Part shown: positions 1 to 8,220 of the stretch, piece by piece | Position numbering within the stretch: position 1 is the first letter of the stretch | Layout: each line of letters opens with the position of its first letter | From: Diplonema japonicum | Taxonomy: Eukaryota > Euglenozoa > Diplonemea > Diplonemida > Diplonemidae | Direction of reading: 5' to 3' | Assembly (NCBI GenBank): GCA_964019335.1 | Contig: OZ025652.1 | Span: 839,677-903,676, forward strand | DNA: 64,000 bases | Notes under the pieces: model-generated | Database searches by the model: none | Told to the model about the DNA's origin: nothing | Seen by the model: only the letters and a program-made list of their open reading frames with translations | Made by a program: the position numbers and the translations under genes

Positions 1-783
1 CTATCTGGACATCGCCCCTATACCTATACGATGCCTTCGGGCAAGTGGTAAACAACTCGTCCACACCTGACCATAGAAGAGAGAATAAAATAAAAAAAGA
101 TCCTTACCAACACAAGGCACAGGGGTGAATTAAACGCAGCTGATGTTCTTCGCGACAAACTGGTAAGCTCGGCTGTACCTGTCTCACCCAAGATGTACTT
201 TGTGCTTTTGTAATACCTCACATGATGAGACCAATCACCCATTCTTCTTTCCCCAAATGAACAGGCACAAGTGTCTGTTGTGCTTCTACCCCTGGATTTG
301 ACAGTTTCTATTTTGTCTGAAGATCACATTTCCTCTTTTTTGCCCGACGTGCCTTCTCATTCGTGCACGAGTGCTGACAGCCCGCCCTCCCTCTCTGTTA
401 CTGCTTGCTTGATAAAACCCTTGGTTTTTGTGAATCCATTCAAGCCCTTGTATTCATGTCAAGCTTCACCCCTAAGTTGGACCTTGCTTATTTCCCTGAT
501 GCATCGCCCCACTTGAGTGACCCCTTTGGGCGACCAGCAGCAGAAGGGCACGCTTGCTTCCTCGTAACTGTCGTGTTCTCATTACTGTTTGGGAGAGATA
601 TGTGGAAAAAGACAGAAAAAGAGGAAGGAAGGGGTCTATCTGAGTCAAGTGGTAACAACTCGTGCATATCACATATGTTCGGCCAAAGGGAAGTAGCTTT
701 TGTGGAATCAAGTATCTTTTCCTGAAATCGCCCACTTACACCACAATGAATCACTACCAACACAAACCACACCACTCACACAG
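1..783. other. No convincing gene; likely intron or spacer upstream of the PFR exon
   Basis: No reading frame here resembles the N-terminal half of a PFR protein, although the first exon at 784 begins in the middle of the family. The sequence ends in a CA-rich stretch and a CACACAG acceptor. The short frames at 271-516 and 405-725 have no recognisable content. A near-repeat, CAAGTGGTAA(A)CAACTCGT, occurs at about 42 and 645. Either this is a long intron whose 5' exons lie outside the window, or the PFR gene is 5'-truncated. Confidence 0.5.
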
Positions 784-1885
784 ATCTATGAAGTGCAGAA
801 GAAGGCTAATCAGGAGACCTCGCAGATGAAGGACGCGAAGCGCAGGTTGAAGCAGAGGTGCGAGACTGACCTGAAGCACATCCACGATGCGATCCAGAAG
901 GCAGACTTGGAGGACGCAGAGTCGATGAAGAGGTTTGCGGCGATGAAGGTGTGAAAAAAGAAGGGAAAGTAAACAAAGAAAATCAAAAAAACAGGACAAG
1001 AGTGAGAGGTTCGTGAAGGAGAACCTCGAGAAGCAGGAGGAGTGCTGGAGGAAGATCCAGGACCTCGAGAGACAGCTGCAGAAGCAGGGAACAGAGAGGT
1101 TCGAGGAGGTGAAGAGGAGGATCGAAGAGAACGACAGGGAGGAGAAGAGGAGGGTGGAGTACGCACAGTTCTTGGAGGTGGCTTCTCAGCACAAGAAGCT
1201 GTTGGAGCTGACTGTGTACAACTGCGACCTCGCGATCAGGTGCACGGGGTTGATCGAGGAGCTTGTGGCTGAGGGGTGCAGCGCGGTGAAGGCGAGGTAC
1301 GACAAGACGAACCAGGAGCTATCGGACCTGAGGATCAGGGTGCACAAGGAGCACCTGGAGTACTTCAGGATGCTGTACCTCACGCTCGGGTCCCTCATCT
1401 ACAAGAAGGAGAAGAGGTTGGAGGAGATCGACAGGACCATCAGGAGCACGCACATCCAGCTGGAGTTCTGCATCGAGACCTTCGACCCGAACGCGAAGAA
1501 GCACTCCGACCAGAAGAAGGAGCTGTACAACCTGCGGCACTCTGTGGAGGAGGAGCTGGGCCTCCTGAAGGAGAAGCAGGCAAAGGCGATGGACGACTTC
1601 AAGGAGTCCGAAGAGGCCCTCGACGCTGCGGGGCACGAGTTCCAGCACCCTGTCGACGAGAACAACGAAGAGGTCCTCTCCAGGAGGTCAAAGATGGTCG
1701 AGTACAAGGTACAATATTACATTAAAATAGATTTAAAAAAACAAAAACAGGCACACTTGTCGAAGCAAGAAGAGGTTAAAATCGCGGCAGAGCGTGAGGA
1801 GATCAAGAGGGCGAAAGCTTTAAAAACTACACAGCAGTCGACCATCGCCTCCAATCCGAACGACCTTGTGAAGCCCTTGGAGTAA
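784..1885 (+). CDS. Paraflagellar rod protein (PFR1/PFR2 family), C-terminal part
   Basis: PFR proteins build the paracrystalline rod beside the axoneme of euglenozoan flagella. Three exons (784-948, 995-1708, 1751-1885) give about 337 residues of charged coiled coil ending in a TAA. Family hallmarks seen include EVQKK, DAKRRLKQRCE, TERFEEVKRRIEENDREEKR, LLELTVYNCDLA, CSAVKARYDKTN, YKKEKRLEEIDR, HIQLEF-IETFDPNAK and KQEEVKIAAEREE, in the order known from trypanosome PFR2. The 46-bp intron contains stops. The 42-bp intron is stop-free and in frame, but removing it restores the conserved junction MVEYK-AHLSKQEE. The N-terminal roughly 40 percent of a normal ~600-aa PFR protein is not visible. 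Family assignment is near certain; whether the gene is whole is not. Confidence 0.92.
949..994 (+). other. 46-bp cis-intron in the PFR gene
   Basis: GTGTGA donor and AAACAG acceptor. It contains in-frame stops, and removal joins FAAMK to DKSERF, matching the conserved PFR junction. Confidence 0.9.
1709..1750 (+). other. 42-bp stop-free, in-frame cis-intron in the PFR gene
   Basis: GTACAA donor, AAACAG acceptor, AT-rich between GC-rich exons. Length is a multiple of three with no stop. Removal restores the PFR-conserved EYK-AHLSKQEE sequence. Confidence 0.82.
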
Positions 1886-2082
1886 AAGTCATTGTTCCAC
1901 TGTGTAAATACAGACAGACCGGTGCCTTGGAAGGACAGGCACTCGTGTACAGCACACTTAACTATTCGTACTAGGCCATGGCGATGTGGCCTGGTGTTAT
2001 TACTCTCTTTTATGTTTCTACATAATTAAAATCCTATTTATTTAATCTTTATTAAAGACAGCGCTGAGTGCACGCAGGCAAG

Positions 2083-3015
2083 ATGGTGACAGAAGAATCA
2101 AAGGAGGAGACGAAGCTCTCGAATGAACACTTCTCAGCAGTGGGTTTGAGCAGCATGCTGCAGTCATTGGACTGTGTTGACAAAAGGCACGAGGTGGCGG
2201 AGCTGATTAGATATCATAGCAATCACGAGAGTGTGATCTTGCAAGTGTGGAAGAGGGAGGTGCTAAAGGCGCCGTGCGAGAAGGTCCCGCAACTGCTGTT
2301 CCTGGGTGGCGATGTTATGATGATGTGCTGTAAGGACGTGCCGTCGCTGGCAGCAGGCGTAGGAAGGCTCCTCCCACGACTCATCGCCACACTGCTGCAC
2401 CAGACACATGCTGACAAAGCGCAGATCCTGCACACCACACTGTACAACCTGGTGCGGAAGCTCTCGACGAACACATACATTCCAAAAGAGTGGGTGCAGT
2501 CTATCCAGACAGCACTCCATCACAAGATAGAGGTCACCGAGTACGGGTGGGTGCACGAGGGGTTGGGGGAGGTTGACAAGCTGTGGGTGTCAGCAAGAAG
2601 TTGTTTCGCCAAGGCGACAAAGGAACGGGAGAAGCTGAAAGGGTTGCACAAGAGGATGCGTGAGTTCCAGATCGAGAAATCCAAGCTGCCTGGCACACTA
2701 GAAAACATGAAAGCGCTAGCGGAGAGCCACTTAAAGCACTGCGAGAGGTACGATGAGGACATCAAAATGATTAAGAAGATCCTAGACGAGAAGGTCATGA
2801 ATAACACCGCTTCAGAACTGGTGCAGCTGTCAGCAAAGAGACGTAAAACAGAACAATTGCAGCAGCAACCAAAACTGCCCCCGCAGCAGGGTACTCCTGT
2901 GAAGCCCGCACCCGACGCGCCAGCACAGAGCCCAGGGGACGATAACAGCGATATGTACAGCAGTGCGGACGATGATAGTGGCTCCGAGGATTCAGTGAAG
3001 TTCCACTTGGGTTAG
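2083..3015 (+). CDS. CID (RPR)-domain protein, RPRD1/Rtt103-like
   Basis: 310 aa. Residues about 18-145 form a helical repeat matching the RNA polymerase II CTD-interacting domain: a VDKRHEVAELIRYHSNHESVILQVWKRE-type start, then PQLLFLGGDVMMMC (family consensus LFLANDV) and further helices. A basic coiled coil of about 170-250 follows, then a nuclear-type cluster AKRRK, a Gln/Pro tract and an acidic Asp/Ser tail. This layout matches RPRD1/CREPT proteins, which bind phosphorylated CTD during termination and 3' processing. The start is the first ATG after AGs at 2061 and 2077, taken as trans-splice acceptors. It lies 198 bp after the PFR stop. Fold assignment is by pattern; the partner is inferred. 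Confidence 0.7.
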   Translation: MVTEESKEETKLSNEHFSAVGLSSMLQSLDCVDKRHEVAELIRYHSNHESVILQVWKREVLKAPCEKVPQLLFLGGDVMMMCCKDVPSLAAGVGRLLPRLIATLLHQTHADKAQILHTTLYNLVRKLSTNTYIPKEWVQSIQTALHHKIEVTEYGWVHEGLGEVDKLWVSARSCFAKATKEREKLKGLHKRMREFQIEKSKLPGTLENMKALAESHLKHCERYDEDIKMIKKILDEKVMNNTASELVQLSAKRRKTEQLQQQPKLPPQQGTPVKPAPDAPAQSPGDDNSDMYSSADDDSGSEDSVKFHLG

Positions 3016-3063
3016 TGTTTTAGTGTTTACTTTGCGCTCTTTTTTAAACATTACAGGTTGGCC

Positions 3064-3498
3064 ATGTGTCCAGCCACGTTGGCTTACACAGAACTCCGAG
3101 ACGCACTTCGAAGGTGGTGTGACAAAGAGTGCAATGACAACTGTATCCCAGTTGTGAAAGACATAGTTAAAAGGTTCCAGCAAATGGGGCACAAAGCTGG
3201 CGCGAAAATTGACTGGTGCGAAGCCAGGTATCCTTGGGCACTGCACGGAGCACACAACTCATGCATTGGCAAGGTGCTGCTGAAGTGGTATGCCTTCGAG
3301 GAAAACGTCCTGACGGGCTTCACCATCAGGAAGTCATTTCTGGTGTGTGACAGCTCGTTCAAAAGGGCCAGTGTGTTGAAGCATTGGTCGCAGGCGTTGG
3401 ACGACAACTTCGAGTTACGAAAAAAGGTGATATTACTGATGGCACTGTGTCGCCACCATGTGTGTGATGATGTCAAAAAGTGCATCTTTTCTTACTAA
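3064..3498 (+). CDS. Conserved-looking small protein, function unknown
   Basis: 144 aa, Cys- and Trp-rich (about 10 Cys, 4 Trp), mixed alpha/beta in appearance, with no signal peptide or membrane segment. I recognise no family. The start is the first ATG, 8 nt after the TTACAG at 3052-3056 that follows a T-rich tract. It lies 48 bp after the CID gene stop and 46 bp before the next start, so it is tightly embedded in the + strand cluster. Codon use resembles its neighbours, supporting a real gene. Confidence 0.6.
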   Translation: MCPATLAYTELRDALRRWCDKECNDNCIPVVKDIVKRFQQMGHKAGAKIDWCEARYPWALHGAHNSCIGKVLLKWYAFEENVLTGFTIRKSFLVCDSSFKRASVLKHWSQALDDNFELRKKVILLMALCRHHVCDDVKKCIFSY

Positions 3499-3544
3499 CT
3501 TGATTATTGATTGCCTTTGTTATGGTCTTTAAGCTACCACAGGA

Positions 3545-5179
3545 ATGTCGGATGCACGGGATCAGTTGGTGAATGACTCCTTCGTCTCCACGCAGTCGCA
3601 GGTGTCGAACAAGTCGTCGATGGTGCCGAAGTCCATGCCCAAGGTGTACGAGGGCGATGTAGGCCTTGCAAGGATAGGGTGCTTCATGGGTGGTGTCATT
3701 GATGACTACAAGAGGCGGTTGCCCCACTACGCCAGCGACATCTTCGATGGGTTCGACAAGAAAACTATCAGCAGTGCTTTGTTCATGTTCTTTGCTACAT
3801 TCTTCTCCACTGTGGCTCTGGGAGTTCTCATTCAGGACAACACCAACAAGGCCATTGGAACAGAGGAGTACCTTCTCATGAACTCTATTGCTGGCATGCT
3901 GCACGCCCTTTTAGGATGCCAGCCTTTGCTGGTACTGCGACCCACAGGGCCCATCACGGCTATCATCACAACGCTCCACTCGCTTGCTTCAACTTTCGAC
4001 CTGGACTTCCATCAGTACCTTGCGGCAACTGGCATCTTTGTAGGTATCTACATGATCCTCGTAGCGGGCTTGGAGCTATCACGGTGGATAGCGTACCTTA
4101 CCAGGTACACGCACGAAATCTTCGCCTTCTTTGTATGCAGCATCTATATACACGACGGCATAGCCGACATAGTGAAGCACTTCCATGTGGACACTGACGA
4201 GGCCTTTGGAAAGTCCATCTTCTTGCTGGTGCTAGCAGGCACCACCTTCGTCCTGAGCATGTTCTTGAACTTTGCACCAAGATGGTCCGTCTTCACACCC
4301 AGCACCCGTGAGTTCCTCTCCGACTACGCAGTCACTATCTCCGTCTTTATCACGATAGGCATGAGTTACGTGTTTGGCTCGCATGCTGAGGTCGATAGGG
4401 TGGAGATGCCTGCTGATAGATTCACCCCGACGCTGCAGGGAAGGTCATGGGTGACAGACTTCTCAGATGCCCCTTTCAGGTTGTGGCCCCTCGCTGCGGG
4501 GTCGGCTCTTCCTATTGTTTTCTTCTTTTTCATGGACCAGAACGTGTCATCGCTTTACACGCAGCTCCCATCTATGCAGCTAACTAAAGGCAGCTACTAC
4601 CATTCGAGCTTCTTATGCATGGGGCTCTTCAACATTATCTCGCCTTCCTTCGGGCTGCCCTTCGTGACAGGCTCGCTGCCCCACTCGCCGCAGTTTGTTA
4701 AGGCGCTGACTTGCACGGAACAGTGTGCAGAAGACAGTGATGCTGATGCAGAGAAGAAGAACATCTACGTTAGCGAGAACAGGATAGCACCCTTTTTGAT
4801 GTACTTGATGATCGGGGTACCCGTCACGATTCCCTCTGTGCTGGAGAAGATCCCGAAGGCATGTATCGACGGCATCCTTGTCTACGTCGGTGTCGCGGGG
4901 CTGCTTGACACACAGCTGTGGGAACGGGCGGTGTGCTTTCTTCGGTCGCATGTCATGTTCCCTAGTCCCTACAACGAGCTCCCGTTGCGCACTGTTCATA
5001 AGTATACTGCAATACAGCTGCTACTGCTAGCCGTGTGCTGGGGTGTCAACCTCTCACCTGCCTCACTGCTGTTCTCTGTCATCGTGGTATCGATCGTGCC
5101 CTTCAGGTCGCATGTCATCCCCAGACTGTTCCCCGACCCTTTGGTCCTGCACATCCTCGACTCTGAACACCAATCGTAG
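3545..5179 (+). CDS. SLC4-family anion (bicarbonate/borate) transporter
   Basis: 544 aa, polytopic. After a polar ~45-residue N-terminus comes GGVIDDYKRRLPHYASDIFDG, the typical entry to the SLC4 membrane domain. Then LGVLIQDNTNKAIGTEEYLL (TM1-2 region), LLGCQPLLVLRPTGPITAI (the conserved PL-x-V-x-RPTGP motif) and about 10-13 hydrophobic segments. Near the end, GILVYVGVAGLLDTQLWERAV matches the family's FLYMG-x-xxLxGxQ-x-WxR motif. The large cytosolic domain of animal AE proteins is missing, so it is closer in size to plant and yeast BOR transporters. Likely an anion exchanger at the plasma membrane or an endomembrane; the substrate cannot be read from sequence. The start ATG lies 3 nt after a CACAG. 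Confidence 0.85.
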   Translation: MSDARDQLVNDSFVSTQSQVSNKSSMVPKSMPKVYEGDVGLARIGCFMGGVIDDYKRRLPHYASDIFDGFDKKTISSALFMFFATFFSTVALGVLIQDNTNKAIGTEEYLLMNSIAGMLHALLGCQPLLVLRPTGPITAIITTLHSLASTFDLDFHQYLAATGIFVGIYMILVAGLELSRWIAYLTRYTHEIFAFFVCSIYIHDGIADIVKHFHVDTDEAFGKSIFLLVLAGTTFVLSMFLNFAPRWSVFTPSTREFLSDYAVTISVFITIGMSYVFGSHAEVDRVEMPADRFTPTLQGRSWVTDFSDAPFRLWPLAAGSALPIVFFFFMDQNVSSLYTQLPSMQLTKGSYYHSSFLCMGLFNIISPSFGLPFVTGSLPHSPQFVKALTCTEQCAEDSDADAEKKNIYVSENRIAPFLMYLMIGVPVTIPSVLEKIPKACIDGILVYVGVAGLLDTQLWERAVCFLRSHVMFPSPYNELPLRTVHKYTAIQLLLLAVCWGVNLSPASLLFSVIVVSIVPFRSHVIPRLFPDPLVLHILDSEHQS

Positions 5180-5456
5180 TCGTTCCAATCTTTCGACATG
5201 TCGCAAACGCCGCGTCGGTGGCGTGTGTGTCTTTCTTTCCGTTGCCACAAGTTCCCCCTATCATGGTTGTTTTGTTTCTTTTTTCGCTCTCTCTCCTTTT
5301 GCGTTGGCTTTGTTTAGGGAAATTTATCGAGTCGCACAAAGCAAACACTACCTTACTTGTAAACGTTCATCTTTTCCTTTCCCACTACTGTAGTATACAT
5401 TCCCCTTCACTATACGAAAGTGAAAATAATCCATTCACAGCACCTATTTGGTCAAC

Positions 5457-5900
5457 ATGCTCAGCAAGGAATGGGAGATCATCACAATTGTGTCCGCTGT
5501 GCTTGCAGTCATAGGCGCAGGGGTGATGTGCTTTTTGAAGAAAGAGAAAGAAGACATCAGAGACAGGTGTGAAATGGAGGCGAGGCGGAAGATGTTCAAT
5601 GATGATCGTCAGCGCCAAACAAAATTTGTAGCTACACCTTGTGCAGAACCACAGCTCCAGCAGCAGTACCATAAGCCGCAACAGCAGGCAATGTCAGCTG
5701 CTAGCGTGGACTCTATTGCTGTCTCTGTAGACATGCTCCCTACTTCCGATACGGCTAGCCATTCACCTCTTCCGGTGCTAAGCGAGCCCCCTTCACGTCC
5801 CACGACACCCATGTCGCCCCCAAGGAGGTTGAGGCCAAGCAGGTCCCTAACACCAACGCATACACTTTCCCAACCCACAATCGTTGTTGGTCACTTCTAG
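5457..5900 (+). CDS. Small single-pass membrane protein with Pro/Ser-rich tail
   Basis: 147 aa. One strong membrane helix at residues 7-27 (IITIVSAVLAVIGAGVMCFL) is followed by a KKEKED positive/charged stretch, a Gln-rich segment and a Ser/Thr/Pro-rich tail with TTPMSPP and SRSLTPT elements that could be phosphosites. No cleavable signal is apparent; it looks like a signal-anchored protein with a cytosolic tail. The start is the first ATG after the CACAG ending at 5440. Family unknown. Confidence 0.55.
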   Translation: MLSKEWEIITIVSAVLAVIGAGVMCFLKKEKEDIRDRCEMEARRKMFNDDRQRQTKFVATPCAEPQLQQQYHKPQQQAMSAASVDSIAVSVDMLPTSDTASHSPLPVLSEPPSRPTTPMSPPRRLRPSRSLTPTHTLSQPTIVVGHF

Positions 5901-6394
5901 CTGCCTTAATTCCTATTATGTTCAGGTTTGTTTTCTTTTTTTTCCTTGCTTTTGTTTCTCCCTTTTTTTGAACCTATTTCTCTTTGGTCTTGCTTCCATT
6001 TTGTTATACACCGTTATGTCTGACTTCCTTTTTTTGAATGTTGCAGCCTATGCTGATAGAGCGCAAAGCCGCAAGAACATTTATTTCTGTCTGCTCATGT
6101 CCTTTTATTAGGAAGGCATTGCAATCCGCACTGATGGCCTTTGCCAGTTATCATTTGTGCAGCCTTAACCCCCCCCCCCCCCCCCCCTTGTCTCCTAGCA
6201 TGTGCGAACAACTTACACATGTCTGCGACCGTGATATGGCTAGATACATATCTTTTTATATGCGAACCTGCAGTTCCAACCCATGCTTTTCTTCTTCTTT
6301 TCTTTCGTGCATTTTTCTTTTTCTGCCCGGCTATTGTTATTGTTGAGCATCCCAATAGACATGCAAGCTTCTAAGTTCACATTGCAGAGCCGTC
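5901..6394. other. Spacer with poly-C tract
   Basis: Pyrimidine-rich 494-bp spacer with a run of about 18 C near 6170-6187 and several T runs. It ends in CATTGCAG at 6380-6387 just before the next ATG. No coding sequence seen. Confidence 0.6.
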
Positions 6395-8132
6395 ATGACC
6401 CGAATAGTGCAATGGGGCACCCTCAGGAGGTTCAGGAGGTACCAGTCGACGAAGGAGGGAAAGGATGTGAAACAAGAAGAGAAGACGAAGGTGGCGCAGG
6501 GTAACAAAACACCTGTAGCGGGGTTGAAGCCAGTTCGGCGGAAAACACGAGGTGAGGTCCAAACAGGACCCAGGTTTCAGGCTTTGTATGGAGAGAAAGG
6601 GTGGACAGAAGATACAGTAGATAGAATGGATGAAGTAGCGAAGGAGGTGAGAGGGGGTTACGTGTCATCCGACCCAAACACGAAAGACATAGGAAGAGGA
6701 CCCAAGCCGCAGTGGACGTTTCTTGATGCCCCACCCAAAGGGTGGTGGCCTGTTGGTGAGTGGCAAATAGGAGCACCTCCCGACGACACTGGGCGGCCTG
6801 CTACGCCCTCCAACATGATGCACTGCCCTTCGAAAGTGGTGAAACATGGGAAAAGTTCAACCGATCGGTCGAAAGAAGCCCGCGACGTGTGGCTTGCAGA
6901 CATGGGCCCCCATATGCGGCTTGCAATGGCGATATCGAGGCGCCTTACAAAGAAAGAACGCGACAAGGTGCGATTTGTTCAATCGATCTCTCTGCTTCTC
7001 ATCATCTTGTTTTCCTGTATTCTCGCAAGTCAGCTGTATGTTCTTTTTAAATGTCTCCTTTTTTTTGGGTGGTGGGGATAATACAGAAATATGGAAATAT
7101 AAAGAAGTACATCAGATGTGTACATCAGATGTGTTGTTCGCTGTTGACCTCCACGTCGGTCATCACCGGTAACGCCCGAGTGGAAGAACGTATTGAAGAT
7201 GCTCAGGGTGACGAACAGGCAGCAAACTGCACGGGCTACCAGGGAGGGTTGAGTTGCCACCGCACGCATTTGGAACAGAAGGACACGACGCGGAACGCAG
7301 AAGAAGCTACAGCTAGGCCGAGGCGCGCCTCCTGAAATCAAGTAGACGATGCTTGAGCAGGGCCCTGCCACATACTGCAGGCACCCTTAAATCGTCTCTT
7401 TTTTTAATTTAATTCCGCAAAGTTACATGAGAGAAATTCTGCAGAACCATAAAAATCAGAAATCATGACTAGTAAATGCAAAGTGCAGAATAAATGCAAA
7501 GTAATAGGCTAAATTTGGCTTTAAAAAAGTGCCGTAAATGCAAAGTAAATCTGATTTTTACTCTGAGCAATTTTCGGAGTTTTTCAGTATCCGTCTTCAT
7601 TTTTTGAATCTGGCGGCCGCTGACACTGCCGTAGGTCAGTGGTCAGGACCCTCGGTCGTGGGTTCAAGCCCCGAAGGTCCGATTTGTTGACCCCGATTTT
7701 CCAAAAAAAAGTTCGCTCATATAAATCAGTGCCCGTCGGGAAGTAAACAATAAATATAAACACAGTTACGTTCTCTACAAGCGTTGGGTGTTCCTCACCA
7801 ACACGGCCCTCAACTCCGAAGACTACAAGCTGCGCCTCATAGCCAACCAACTGAAGACCGTCGAGTCTGTGCGAGGGAAAGAATTCACAGTGTTTCTTAC
7901 AGAACTCTGGGTATGCCATCACGTAGTACGTTGTCACATTTTACAGGAAACCTTCCCTGTCCCGAATGAGTTGGAAGCAGAGATGGAGCTCGTCTGGCGG
8001 GAGTGCATCAAGAAGGGTTGGATCAAACTCGGTGAGGATGAGGAGCATTTCATTGCAGAACCGTTTAAAATGAAGTACATCCAACCAAAGGGGGTGAACG
8101 TTACTAACGAGTTGTTAACAGGAATACAGTAG
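6395..8132 (+). CDS. Probable mitochondrial membrane protein, three exons, function unknown
   Basis: Exons 6395-7035, 7766-7910 and 7947-8132 splice in phase to 323 codons plus stop. The N-terminus (MTRIVQWGTLRRFRRYQST) is Arg-rich, amphipathic and lacks acidic residues, like a mitochondrial presequence. A polar region with GWWPVGEWQIGAPP follows, then a single hydrophobic segment (SISLLLIILFSCILA) after a KKERDK motif, and a soluble C-terminal ~110 residues with NSEDYKLRLIANQLKTVESV and ELEAEMELVWRECIKKGW. The first intron (7036-7765) is 730 bp and packed with repeats; the second is 36 bp. I cannot name the family. The joining of exons 1 and 2 is inferred from matching phases and consensus splice sites; otherwise these are two genes and the second lacks a start. 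Confidence 0.5.
7061..7345 (+). repeat. Dispersed repeat A, copy 1
   Basis: About 280 bp closely similar to 44085-44360, in the same orientation. The shared blocks include GGTGGTGGGGATAA, AGTACATCAGATGTG (tandemly duplicated here), GTCGGTCATCACCGGTA and GACACGACGCGGAACGC. No protein-like content is shared, so it is probably a non-autonomous element. Confidence 0.8.
7440..7570. repeat. AT-rich foldback with three copies of TAAATGCAAAGT
   Basis: Three direct copies of TAAATGCAAAGT between about 7470 and 7550, flanked by AAAAATCAG on the left and CTGATTTTT on the right. Looks like a miniature inverted-repeat element within the long intron. Confidence 0.5.
7625..7682 (+). repeat. tRNA-like sequence (possible SINE head)
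   Basis: An A-box-like TAGGTCAGTGG at 7632-7642 and a B-box GGTTCAAGCCC at 7661-7671 are 18 bp apart. A D-stem GGTC/GACC can pair, but the anticodon arm is missing and the acceptor arms do not match. More likely a tRNA-derived retroposon remnant than a working tRNA. Confidence 0.35.
7911..7946 (+). other. 36-bp stop-free cis-intron
   Basis: GTATGC donor and TTTTACAG acceptor; a multiple of three without stops. Joins ELW to ETFPVPNELEAEM. Confidence 0.65.
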
Positions 8133-8220
8133 ATTAGTGAGGTTCGTACAGTAAATTATTACATTTTGCGCAACCAGAGTATCACAGGGCACAAGGATGC
8201 TGGACTGCCAACTACGGTAG

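Larger units (their letters stand above)
7036..7765 (+). other. Long cis-intron carrying dispersed repeats
   Basis: The GTATGT donor and AACACAG acceptor match the short introns of this window, and phase 2/2 compatibility yields a Leu codon. Its interior holds dispersed repeat A, a foldback and a tRNA-like A/B-box sequence. Sequence around the two borders is similar (TATGTTCT and TACGTTCT), as a target-site duplication might leave. Confidence 0.5.

Noticed and set aside
271-725. Two overlapping short + strand frames
   Set aside because: No start context, no acceptor-ATG pairing, no recognisable protein features.
6968-7033. Alternative 66-bp intron removing the hydrophobic segment of the 6395 gene
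   Set aside because: The GTGCGA donor does not fit the GTATGY consensus, and using it together with the donor at 7036 would leave a 2-nt exon.
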